Assembly (NCBI GenBank): GCA_965652545.1
Contig: CBFGWV010000334.1
Span: forward strand, 1-5,106
Direction: 5' to 3'
Source: CBFGWV01 sp965652545
GTDB taxonomy: Bacteria > Pseudomonadota > Gammaproteobacteria > Competibacterales > Competibacteraceae
DNA length: 5,106 nt
The notes beneath the pieces were generated by a model. That model saw only the letters and a program-made list of their open reading frames with translations. It searched no databases and was not told the origin of the DNA. Below, piece after piece: positions 1-4,375 of the stretch (position 1 is its first letter; every line of letters starts with the position of its first letter). The translations under genes were made by a program, and so were the position numbers.

Positions 1-66
1 AAGTCGGCAAACCGAACGGATCGATCACAAGCTAGTCAGCCCGGAGAGATAAGTACTCTGCGTCGG

Positions 67-285
67 CTATCTTGTATGGCAAGCATTACAGCAATAATAG
101 CAGCCGTTAATCCTAAGGCTTGGCGATTGCCGTTTGGCATGGGCGACTGCCCCATGGCATGACGGGTGAATACCGAGATCAATCTGATTCTCCACTGTCG
201 GCATGTACTTGCAGCCGGTTGACGCGTTGTGGACTTCGTGGTCACCATTAACCTGAGCGTTCCTATTCAAAATAAATCTAGACAT
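67..285 (-). CDS. Small Cys-rich conserved hypothetical protein (72 aa)
   Basis: A complete 72-residue ORF from ATG (283-285) to TAG (67-69). A purine-rich GGGGGGAGGAC tract lies directly upstream; the GGAGG core is only 2 nt from the ATG, which is close but usable. The protein has no signal peptide or membrane segment. The N-terminal half has a polar GDHEVHN stretch (residues 14-20), followed by Cys25, Asn33-Gln34, Asp36-Leu37-Gly38, Cys43, and a C-terminal block with Cys62, Cys65, Cys66, Cys69 and His70 (CxxCCxxCH) just before the end. I recall small proteobacterial proteins with the same order (GDHEVH, NQxDLG, then a C-terminal CxxCxxxCH-like end), but I know no function or family name. 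The cluster suggests Zn binding or a redox role; this is inference. It lies downstream of the exported-peptide gene on the same strand, 184 bp away and separated by hairpins, in the low-GC accessory part of the window. Confidence 0.72.
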   Translation of the reverse strand: MSRFILNRNAQVNGDHEVHNASTGCKYMPTVENQIDLGIHPSCHGAVAHAKRQSPSLRINGCYYCCNACHTR

Positions 286-287
286 GT

Positions 288-296
288 CCTCCCCCC
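288..296 (-). promoter_or_regulatory. Shine-Dalgarno tract of the 72-aa gene
   Basis: On the minus strand this reads GGGGGGAGG and ends 2 nt before the ATG at 283-285. It supports that ATG as the start. The short spacing is unusual, but the run of G allows more than one register. Confidence 0.5.
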
Positions 297-301
297 ATTG
301 A

Positions 302-317
302 CTGCCCGACTGGGCAG
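302..317. other. Small hairpin in the leader of the 72-aa gene
   Basis: A perfect 6-bp stem (CTGCCC 302-307, GGGCAG 312-317) with a 4-nt loop. On the minus strand it lies just upstream of the G-rich ribosome-binding tract, with an AT-rich stretch (TAAAATTTAT) beyond it that could hold a -10 element. It could be a leader structure, or a weak terminator for plus-strand transcription; neither role is shown. Confidence 0.3.
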
Positions 318-353
318 ATAAATTTTACTGGTGAGCTTAATGTATTTCCCGTA

Positions 354-382
354 GGCCGCAGACGTAAAAGACTGACGCGGCC
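354..382. other. GC-clamped inverted repeat in the intergenic gap
   Basis: GGCCGC (354-359) and GCGGCC (377-382) form a 6-bp perfect inverted repeat around a 17-nt loop. It sits between the two small genes. No T-run follows on either strand, so a terminator role is weak. Confidence 0.25.
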
Positions 383-433
383 GACGAGAACTTCACCTAC
401 AAACCTCCCACCACTAAGAAACGGTCACCCAAG

Positions 434-457
434 GCCCTTCCAGAAAACTGAAAGGGC
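434..457 (-). terminator. Terminator-like hairpin downstream of the exported-peptide gene
   Basis: GCCCTT (434-439) pairs with AAGGGC (452-457); one C/A mismatch follows, then CAG (441-443) pairs with CTG (448-450) around an AAAA loop. It begins 12 nt after the stop codon of the small exported protein in the direction of transcription, where a terminator would sit. The T-tract is missing (the minus strand continues CTTGGG), so termination may be weak or factor-assisted. Confidence 0.45.
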
Positions 458-469
458 AGGACACCGGCT

Positions 470-610
470 CTAGTGACAATGCACAACACCAGTGCTTCTA
501 TCCATATGACAACATTGTCCTGGCGGAGAACTCTTCCGACAACCGCCACCATGGGCAAAGGCCATACTACTGGTAGACAGCAGAACCAGCATAATGACTA
601 AAATTTTCAT
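470..610 (-). CDS. Small exported His/Cys-rich protein (46 aa; YHYH-like C-terminal motif)
   Basis: The chosen start is the ATG at 608-610, because the residues from there form a classical Sec signal peptide: Met-Lys, then a hydrophobic core ILVIMLVLL, a small-residue region and an AFA cleavage site. The mature product would be about 27 residues, beginning HGGGC and ending GVVHCH, with four Cys and four His. The TAG stop is at 470-472. The GxxHCH end resembles the small periplasmic 'YHYH' proteins whose C-termini end in YHCH; that link is from memory and only motif-level. A periplasmic metal-binding or redox role is plausible but unproven. A G-rich GGGGGAAGG sequence abuts the ATG, with poor spacing. 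In-frame GTG (626-628) and ATG (662-664) starts exist upstream but would put a polar tail before the signal peptide, so they are less likely. The surroundings are AT-rich and accessory in character. Confidence 0.72.
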   Translation of the reverse strand: MKILVIMLVLLSTSSMAFAHGGGCRKSSPPGQCCHMDRSTGVVHCH

Positions 611-705
611 CCTTCCCCCGCAGCCCACTGAGAGCTTGCTAGCTGTAAACACCCCCCAAAACACTTAATCAACGATTCTCGTCAACTCATTTATTAGATA
701 TACCT

Positions 706-739
706 TATATAGCACTATCCTCAGAGCTCCGCCTGTCAA
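706..739 (-). promoter_or_regulatory. Possible sigma70-type promoter for the small exported-protein gene
   Basis: On the minus strand a perfect TTGACA (734-739) lies upstream of an AT-rich TATATA (706-711). The spacing is 22 nt, too long for a standard promoter; at 16 nt the hexamer is TAGTGC, a poor -10. The region 664-831 is AT-rich and non-coding apart from this, so a promoter here is likely, but the exact elements are uncertain. Confidence 0.25.
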
Positions 740-831
740 TTAGTAAGGAATTGTATTGTGCGATTTTTCACACTTGCCATGAAATTACTCGGCCGTCCGT
801 GCTCCAGCTGATATCCCGCAGCTGCAAATCG

Positions 832-970
832 TCAAACATTCCGAAACGCCGCGCCCCGCTTCTCCGCAAGCGCCGCGACCTCTTCCTTTCGCTCCTCTGT
901 CAAGAAGCACGGTCCCGTCTGACGAGACGGGTGAGGAGTTAGGTGCCGCCAAAGCCGGCGATGACGCCGA
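832..970 (-). pseudogene. Relic of a second enoyl-CoA hydratase gene (C-terminal fragment, deleted and frameshifted)
   Basis: Two blocks match the intact ECH gene to the right. Block 1 (832-910) aligns without gaps to 2254-2332, with 64 of 79 bases equal. It still encodes a C-terminus beginning CFLTEERKEEV and ending GAAFRNV plus TGA, 16 of 25 residues identical to the intact protein. Block 2 (914-970) aligns to 2571-2627 with 52 of 57 bases equal and encodes GVIAGFGGT, then TAA where the intact gene has Gln148, then LLTRLV. About 235 bp between the blocks is missing, which puts them in different frames. Everything upstream of about Gly139, including the catalytic Glu115 and Glu135, is gone, apart from a faint possible continuation (an AAGTTT resembling Lys-Phe of the intact gene near 982-987). 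The fragment cannot make a functional hydratase. It lies just downstream of the monooxygenase gene in the same orientation as the intact ECH. Confidence 0.85.
914..931. other. Perfect hairpin at the deletion junction of the ECH relic
   Basis: CCCGTCT (914-920) and AGACGGG (925-931) form a 7-bp perfect stem with loop GACG. The matching place in the intact ECH gene has a G-T wobble and a mismatch in this stem. It is 69 nt past the monooxygenase stop codon and could slow transcription, but no T-tract follows on the minus strand. Confidence 0.35.
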
Positions 971-999
971 ACAAGCTTCGTAAACTTGTAGCTCGATAT

Positions 1000-2187
1000 C
1001 TAGCGCCGGCTTCTTCGCCGACCGCTAAGCGGCAAATATCGTCCCCAGCCCTTTGACATCGCAGCAGCCATTTCAGTGAAGTTGGTGTTTTTACTGCTTT
1101 CGTTCCTCGCGGCGCAGAATGCCTCGTCTCGATTGAACAGCGATGCAGCAAAATGCCGTGCGGCAATGGTAATTCCGGCGGTTTTTTGCGACCGCACTTC
1201 AGTGAACTTGCCAAAGGATTCTTGGCAATCACGTGGGCTTTCGCTCAGAATGTCCGCAAGATGCCAGGCGTCCTCCAGCGCTTGGCAAGCGCCCTTGCCG
1301 GATGTTGGCAAAGCGGCGTGAGCAGCGTCGCCGACCAAGATCACATTATGTTTATGCCACGACTGAATTGGATCATGATCATGCACATATATTTTGTTGA
1401 TCCGCTCGGGCGGGGTGTGCCTGATCATCAGTTGAACCGGTCGTGGCCAGCTTGAGAAAATGGATAGCAGCTCGGCCCTATAGTCGGACCGATTTCTTGG
1501 CCCTATTTCAGCACTAGCAACACCCCCCGCCCAATAGGCTTTGTTCTTCGTAACGGGGACAATCCCGAATCTTTCACCCACGCCCCAGTAGTCGCTTGTC
1601 TCAATATCCTCAAAAAACTCTTCTTCGGACTCGCACACACCGATCCAGTTTATAAAGCCTTGATAGACAGGTGCATTCACACCATGCACGAACCGTCGGG
1701 CGCGAGAAGCCATGCGACCATCTGCCCCTATCAGCACATCGGCGGTCACCATCGAACCGTTTTCGAAGTGGGCCTCTGCTTGGCTTGGCCCCTTGGCTTC
1801 GATACGGGTTACCGTATGGCCATATCGAATATGTCCCCCTAAGGACTCAAGCTTCGACACCAGAATGTTCTGAAAATCGCGTCTGAGAACTGAAAGGCTC
1901 GGATAGCCCATGTGATTGTTGATGCTATCAATATCGAGCGCTCCCAAGTCCTCGTTGGCGCTTGTTCGCCTGCGCATCCTTGCTGGACGCCCGGATACGG
2001 CTTCCATCTCCTTGAGTATGCCGAGCTGTTCAAGCACATAGGCTGCGTTCGGCCACACGACAATACCGGCGCCAATAGTCGATGCGGCATCGTGCCTTTC
2101 GAAAACACTGACGTCGAAGCCTCGTTGCTTTAGTGCAATGGCGCTACTAACGCCCGCAACACCCCCACCAAGGATGGCTATTCTCAT
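1000..2187 (-). CDS. Class A FAD-dependent monooxygenase (UbiH/PHBH fold, FAD-urate-hydroxylase-like)
   Basis: A 395-residue flavoprotein hydroxylase, ATG at 2185-2187 and TAG at 1000-1002. Family motifs stand in order: the dinucleotide-binding GGGVAG (Gly7, Gly9, Gly12) with Glu30 ending beta-2 of the Rossmann fold; the ADG motif (Asp156-Gly157); and the second FAD motif GDAAHAALP (Gly286-Asp287) followed by LEDAWHLA. Family members use FAD and NAD(P)H to put one oxygen of O2 into an aromatic or heteroaromatic substrate in the cytoplasm. The layout, including WPN (45-47), an INW (179-181) and a GVGERFGIVPV stretch with Arg206, recalls bacterial FAD-dependent urate hydroxylases such as HpxO, but the substrate cannot be assigned. 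Length is normal. The C-terminus ends in a basic GRRRSRR tail right where the ECH relic may begin, so the native end may have been altered. The only Shine-Dalgarno-like AAGGA (2201-2205) is 13 nt from the ATG; an in-frame TAG just upstream rules out a longer form. GC is lower than in the genes to the right, suggesting acquisition. Confidence 0.9.
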   Translation of the reverse strand: MRIAILGGGVAGVSSAIALKQRGFDVSVFERHDAASTIGAGIVVWPNAAYVLEQLGILKEMEAVSGRPARMRRRTSANEDLGALDIDSINNHMGYPSLSVLRRDFQNILVSKLESLGGHIRYGHTVTRIEAKGPSQAEAHFENGSMVTADVLIGADGRMASRARRFVHGVNAPVYQGFINWIGVCESEEEFFEDIETSDYWGVGERFGIVPVTKNKAYWAGGVASAEIGPRNRSDYRAELLSIFSSWPRPVQLMIRHTPPERINKIYVHDHDPIQSWHKHNVILVGDAAHAALPTSGKGACQALEDAWHLADILSESPRDCQESFGKFTEVRSQKTAGITIAARHFAASLFNRDEAFCAARNESSKNTNFTEMAAAMSKGWGRYLPLSGRRRSRR

Positions 2188-2225
2188 GTCAGAGTACTAT
2201 TCCTTCTCTTGATCTTGGGGCGTTC

Positions 2226-2253
2226 GGCGTGTGGGCCGGCTTGGGCACACGCC
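2226..2253 (-). terminator. Hairpin abutting the enoyl-CoA hydratase stop codon
   Basis: GGCGTGTG (2226-2233) and CACACGCC (2246-2253) form a perfect 8-bp stem around a 12-nt GC-rich loop. It starts at the base next to the TGA (2254-2256). There is no U-tract, so it may act as a 3'-end stabiliser or a weak terminator. It also marks where base composition falls towards the monooxygenase gene. Confidence 0.5.
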
Positions 2254-3039
2254 TCAACTATTCCGAAACACCGCCCCCCGCTTCTCCGAAAACGCCGCCA
2301 TCCCCTCCTTCTGATCCTCCGTCGAGAAGCACAGCCCAAACACCTGCGCCTCGAACTGGCACGCGTTGTCCAGGTCCATGTCCTGCCCGCGCTGCACGGC
2401 CTGCTTGGTCAGACGCACGGCGGCCGGGCCTTTGCTGGCGATCGTGGTGGCGATCTTGACGGCTTCGCTCATAAGGTCGGCCAGGGGGAAGACCTGCGCG
2501 GCCAAGCCGATGCGCAGGGCTTCCTGGGCGTCGATCATGCGGCCGGTGTACAGCAGCTCCAGTGCCCTGCCCCGTCCGACGAGGCGGGTGAGGCGTTGGG
2601 TGCCGCCAAAGCCGGCGGTGACGCCGAGGTTGACTTCAGGTTGGCCGAACTTGGCGTTGTCGCTGGCTACGATGAAGTCGCAGCTCATGGCCAGCTCGTT
2701 GCCGCCGCCGAGGGCGTAGCCGTTGACGACGGCGACGGTGGGGATGGGCAGAGTCTCGAGCTTGCGCAGGACGGTCATGGCGTGGCGGGCCCAGCCTTGG
2801 GCTTGCAGAGGCGTGTAGGCCTGCATTTCCTTGATATCGGCGCCGGCGACGAAGGCTTTTTCGCCGCTGCCGGTGAGCAGCAGGACGCGCAGGCTGTCGT
2901 CACTGGCGGCACGGTCGAGGGCGGCATCCAGGGCTTGGACGGTGGCTTTGTTGAGGGCGTTGAGGGCTTTGGGGCGGTTGAAGGTGAGCAGGCGGATGCC
3001 GTCGGCGGGGGTGGATTCGAGGATGAAGTCGTCGGTCAT
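2254..3039 (-). CDS. Enoyl-CoA hydratase (crotonase family, short-chain)
   Basis: A complete 261-residue crotonase. It hydrates a trans-2-enoyl-CoA, such as crotonyl-CoA, to the (S)-3-hydroxyacyl-CoA in the cytoplasm. Both catalytic glutamates of the family are present 20 residues apart, matching Glu144 and Glu164 of rat ECH: Glu115 in GYALGGGNELAM and Glu135 in FGQPEVNLG. The oxyanion-hole backbone positions are Ala67 (AGADIKEM) and Gly112. The GFGGTQRLTRLVG segment (143-157) and a C-terminal trimerisation tail ending EKRGAVFRNS are intact, and length is typical. The ATG (3037-3039) has only a weak GGA at 7 nt. It follows the 3-hydroxybutyryl-CoA dehydrogenase on the same strand after a gap carrying a REP palindrome, so it is probably part of that operon. 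Both Glu residues favour a true hydratase over an isomerase. The chain-length specificity is inferred from the neighbours. Confidence 0.93.
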   Translation of the reverse strand: MTDDFILESTPADGIRLLTFNRPKALNALNKATVQALDAALDRAASDDSLRVLLLTGSGEKAFVAGADIKEMQAYTPLQAQGWARHAMTVLRKLETLPIPTVAVVNGYALGGGNELAMSCDFIVASDNAKFGQPEVNLGVTAGFGGTQRLTRLVGRGRALELLYTGRMIDAQEALRIGLAAQVFPLADLMSEAVKIATTIASKGPAAVRLTKQAVQRGQDMDLDNACQFEAQVFGLCFSTEDQKEGMAAFSEKRGAVFRNS

Positions 3040-3112
3040 GATCGGGTCCGGTTTCGGGTTTTGGGTGACGCCGCCGTGGAGGACAGCGCCAGGGTGTCGG
3101 GTTTGTTGGTGG

Positions 3113-3147
3113 GGCGAAGCGGATCGCCCACGGGGGTGGGCTCCTAC
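3113..3147 (-). repeat. GTAG-type REP palindrome between hbd and ech
   Basis: Read on the minus strand it begins GTAGGAG (3141-3147), then a 6-bp stem GCCCAC/GTGGGC (3136-3141 with 3126-3131, 4-nt loop), then a second short stem GGCGA/TCGCC (3124-3128 with 3113-3117). A GTAG head plus an imperfect GC-rich palindrome is the layout of REP elements of Pseudomonas and Xanthomonadaceae, which are mobilised by RAYT (Y1-type) transposases. It may also shape mRNA 3' ends between the two genes. Family assignment is from memory of the pattern. Confidence 0.6.
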
Positions 3148-3168
3148 GGGTGCGCCCTGTTCGATGGA

Positions 3169-4017
3169 TCAGTAGGTGTAGAAGCCTTTGCCTGACTTTT
3201 TGCCCAGGTAGCCGGCTTCGACCATTTGCTTGAGCAATGGGCAGGGGCGGTATTTGGGGTCGTTGAAGCCGTCGTACAGGACGTCCATGATGGCCAGGCA
3301 GGTGTCCAGGCCGATGAAGTCGGCCAGCGTGAGCGGGCCCATGGGGTGGTTCATGCCGAGCTTCATGACGGTGTCGATGGCTTCGGCGTCGGCTTTGCCT
3401 TCGTACAGGCAGAAGATGGCCTCGTTGATCATGGGCATGAGGACGCGGTTGGAGACGAAGCCGGGGCCGTCGTGCACTTCCACCGGGGTTTTACCCAAGG
3501 TGTGGGTGAGGGCTTCGATGGCTTGGTATGTCGCGTCGTCCGTCTGCAGGGCGCGGATGATTTCCACCAGCTTCATCAGCGGCACGGGGTTCATGAAGTG
3601 CATGCCGATGACCTGGGCCGGGCGCTGCGTGGCGGCGGCGATCTTGGTCAGGGAGATGGACGAGGTGTTGGACGCCAGGATGGCACCGGGTTTGGCCACT
3701 TGGTCGAGCTCGGTGAAGATCTTGAGTTTGAGGGCGACGTTTTCAGTGGCCGCTTCGATGATGACGTCGGCGTCTTTCAGGGCCTGGATGTCGGTGGCGC
3801 CCTGGATGCGGCCTAAGATGGCGTCGGATTCAGGCTGGTCGATTTTGCCCTTTTCGACGAACTTGGCCAGGCTTTTGGCGATGGTGGTCAGGCCCTTGTC
3901 GACGGCCTTCTGATCGATGTCGCGCATGACGACGGCGAGCCCGGCCTGGGCGCAGACCTGGGCGATGCCGTTGCCCATTTGACCGGCGCCAACGACACCG
4001 ACGGTTTTGATTTCCAT
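3169..4017 (-). CDS. hbd: 3-hydroxybutyryl-CoA dehydrogenase
   Basis: A complete 282-residue short-chain 3-hydroxyacyl-CoA dehydrogenase that interconverts 3-hydroxybutyryl-CoA and acetoacetyl-CoA with a nicotinamide cofactor. The N-terminal Rossmann domain shows VGAGQMGNGIA (Gly10, Gly12, Gly15), and Asp33 at the end of beta-2 suggests a preference for NAD(H). The catalytic set is complete: Ser119 in ASNTSS, His140 in GMHFMNPVPLM, Glu152 in KLVEII and Asn190 in GFVSNRVLMPMINEA, at the spacing seen in clostridial Hbd. The C-terminal dimerisation domain carries the family sequence GPLTLADFIGLDT and ends GKKSGKGFYTY. Its length is that of stand-alone Hbd proteins, not of the fused FadB type. 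The start is supported by GGGAG 7 nt upstream. It lies between icmF and the enoyl-CoA hydratase, giving a plausible branched/short-chain acyl-CoA pathway. PaaH-type annotation is possible, but there is no phenylacetate context. Confidence 0.95.
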   Translation of the reverse strand: MEIKTVGVVGAGQMGNGIAQVCAQAGLAVVMRDIDQKAVDKGLTTIAKSLAKFVEKGKIDQPESDAILGRIQGATDIQALKDADVIIEAATENVALKLKIFTELDQVAKPGAILASNTSSISLTKIAAATQRPAQVIGMHFMNPVPLMKLVEIIRALQTDDATYQAIEALTHTLGKTPVEVHDGPGFVSNRVLMPMINEAIFCLYEGKADAEAIDTVMKLGMNHPMGPLTLADFIGLDTCLAIMDVLYDGFNDPKYRPCPLLKQMVEAGYLGKKSGKGFYTY

Positions 4018-4024
4018 GACGCGA

Positions 4025-4029
4025 CTCCC
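4025..4029 (-). promoter_or_regulatory. Ribosome-binding site of hbd
   Basis: The minus strand reads GGGAG, 7 nt before the ATG at 4015-4017. This is a well-placed Shine-Dalgarno sequence and fixes the start. Confidence 0.65.
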
Positions 4030-4116
4030 GTTGTCAGGCGGATGATGGGTAGTTTGATGGGTTTTGGTGTTGGGTTCGAGTCGGCTTGGATGGTTGCCGG
4101 GTGTTGAGTCGGGCGC

Positions 4117-4272
4117 CCCCTGGGATCGCCGAGTTGTACTCGGCAGCCGAGCGAAGCTCGGCCGGAACGACGGCGACAGCCGTGCCCCTGGTGAATGGCC
4201 GTTCCGGCTTCACGGTCTTCCAAACGGTCGGCCGGTGGCCGACTGCCGAGTACAACTCGGCGATCCCAGGGG
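4117..4272. repeat. Element bounded by a perfect 30-bp inverted repeat (icmF-hbd gap)
   Basis: Bases 4117-4146 and 4243-4272 are exact reverse complements over 30 bp, enclosing a 96-nt centre. Each arm itself contains a 7-bp-stem hairpin (4128-4144 and 4245-4261). The centre is also foldable: CCGAGC/GCTCGG (4147-4161), GCCGGAACG/CGTTCCGGC (4161-4169 with 4200-4208) enclosing ACGGC/GCCGT (4170-4183), and GTCGGCC/GGCCGAC (4227-4233 with 4237-4243). No flanking target-site duplication is evident and no transposase is encoded. It behaves like a non-autonomous palindromic or MITE-like repeat or a BIME-like mosaic. Confidence 0.75.
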
Positions 4273-4316
4273 TGGCGTTCCCAGGGGGCGCACTCCCCAA
4301 GGGTGGCGATCCCAGG
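4270..4316. repeat. Direct repeat of a 16-mer
   Basis: The 16-mer GGGTGGCGTTCCCAGG at 4270-4285 recurs at 4301-4316 with one base changed (A for T), a 31-bp period. Related TCCCAG cores also lie at 4264-4269 and 4357-4362, giving four same-orientation copies of the core in about 100 bp. Confidence 0.65.
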
Positions 4317-4319
4317 ACG

Positions 4320-4354
4320 GCCGCCCACCGGGCGGCTACCGGTTACAAACCGGT
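4320..4354. repeat. Tandem pair of perfect hairpins downstream of icmF
   Basis: GCCGCCC/GGGCGGC (4320-4326 with 4330-4336, loop ACC) is followed at once by ACCGGTT/AACCGGT (4338-4344 with 4348-4354, loop ACA). The second hairpin has the same TACAA centre as those in the 30-bp inverted repeat. They lie 21-58 nt past the icmF stop on the minus strand and could cap the icmF mRNA 3' end, but no U-tract follows. Confidence 0.6.
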
Positions 4355-4375
4355 GCTCCCAGGGAGGCATTGCCG

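Noticed and set aside
1..66. End of a further gene at the left edge
   Set aside because: No frame with a recognisable motif; too short to judge.
470..664. Longer form of the exported peptide starting at 664
   Set aside because: It would place 18 extra residues before a textbook signal peptide, and no Shine-Dalgarno sequence precedes that ATG.
939..1232. Minus-strand open frame of 97 codons ending GVIAGFGGT
   Set aside because: Mostly an out-of-frame reading of the monooxygenase 3' end; only its last residues are real ECH homology, which is reported as the pseudogene.
67..2187. Insertion sequence carrying the left-side genes
   Set aside because: No transposase, integrase, terminal inverted repeats or target duplication can be seen around the segment; only the ECH direct homology flanks the monooxygenase.
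2209..3195. Long plus-strand open frame of 328 codons over the ECH gene
   Set aside because: It is antisense to a well-supported crotonase with intact catalytic motifs. High-GC genes commonly leave an open frame on the opposite strand, and the product is low-complexity Gly/Ala/Val-rich.
3226..3913. Plus-strand open frames (196 and 227 codons) over hbd
   Set aside because: Antisense shadows of a complete dehydrogenase with no recognisable domain of their own.
4117..4362. CRISPR-like array in the icmF-hbd gap
   Set aside because: The repeats are palindromic mosaics in both orientations with irregular spacing and no constant-length spacers; no cas genes are nearby.
3888..4370. Minus-strand open frame of 160 codons spanning the icmF-hbd gap
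   Set aside because: It is translated mostly from the palindromic repeats (WEH.., WER.., WDR.. repeats mirror the CTGGGA cores) and runs into hbd out of frame.
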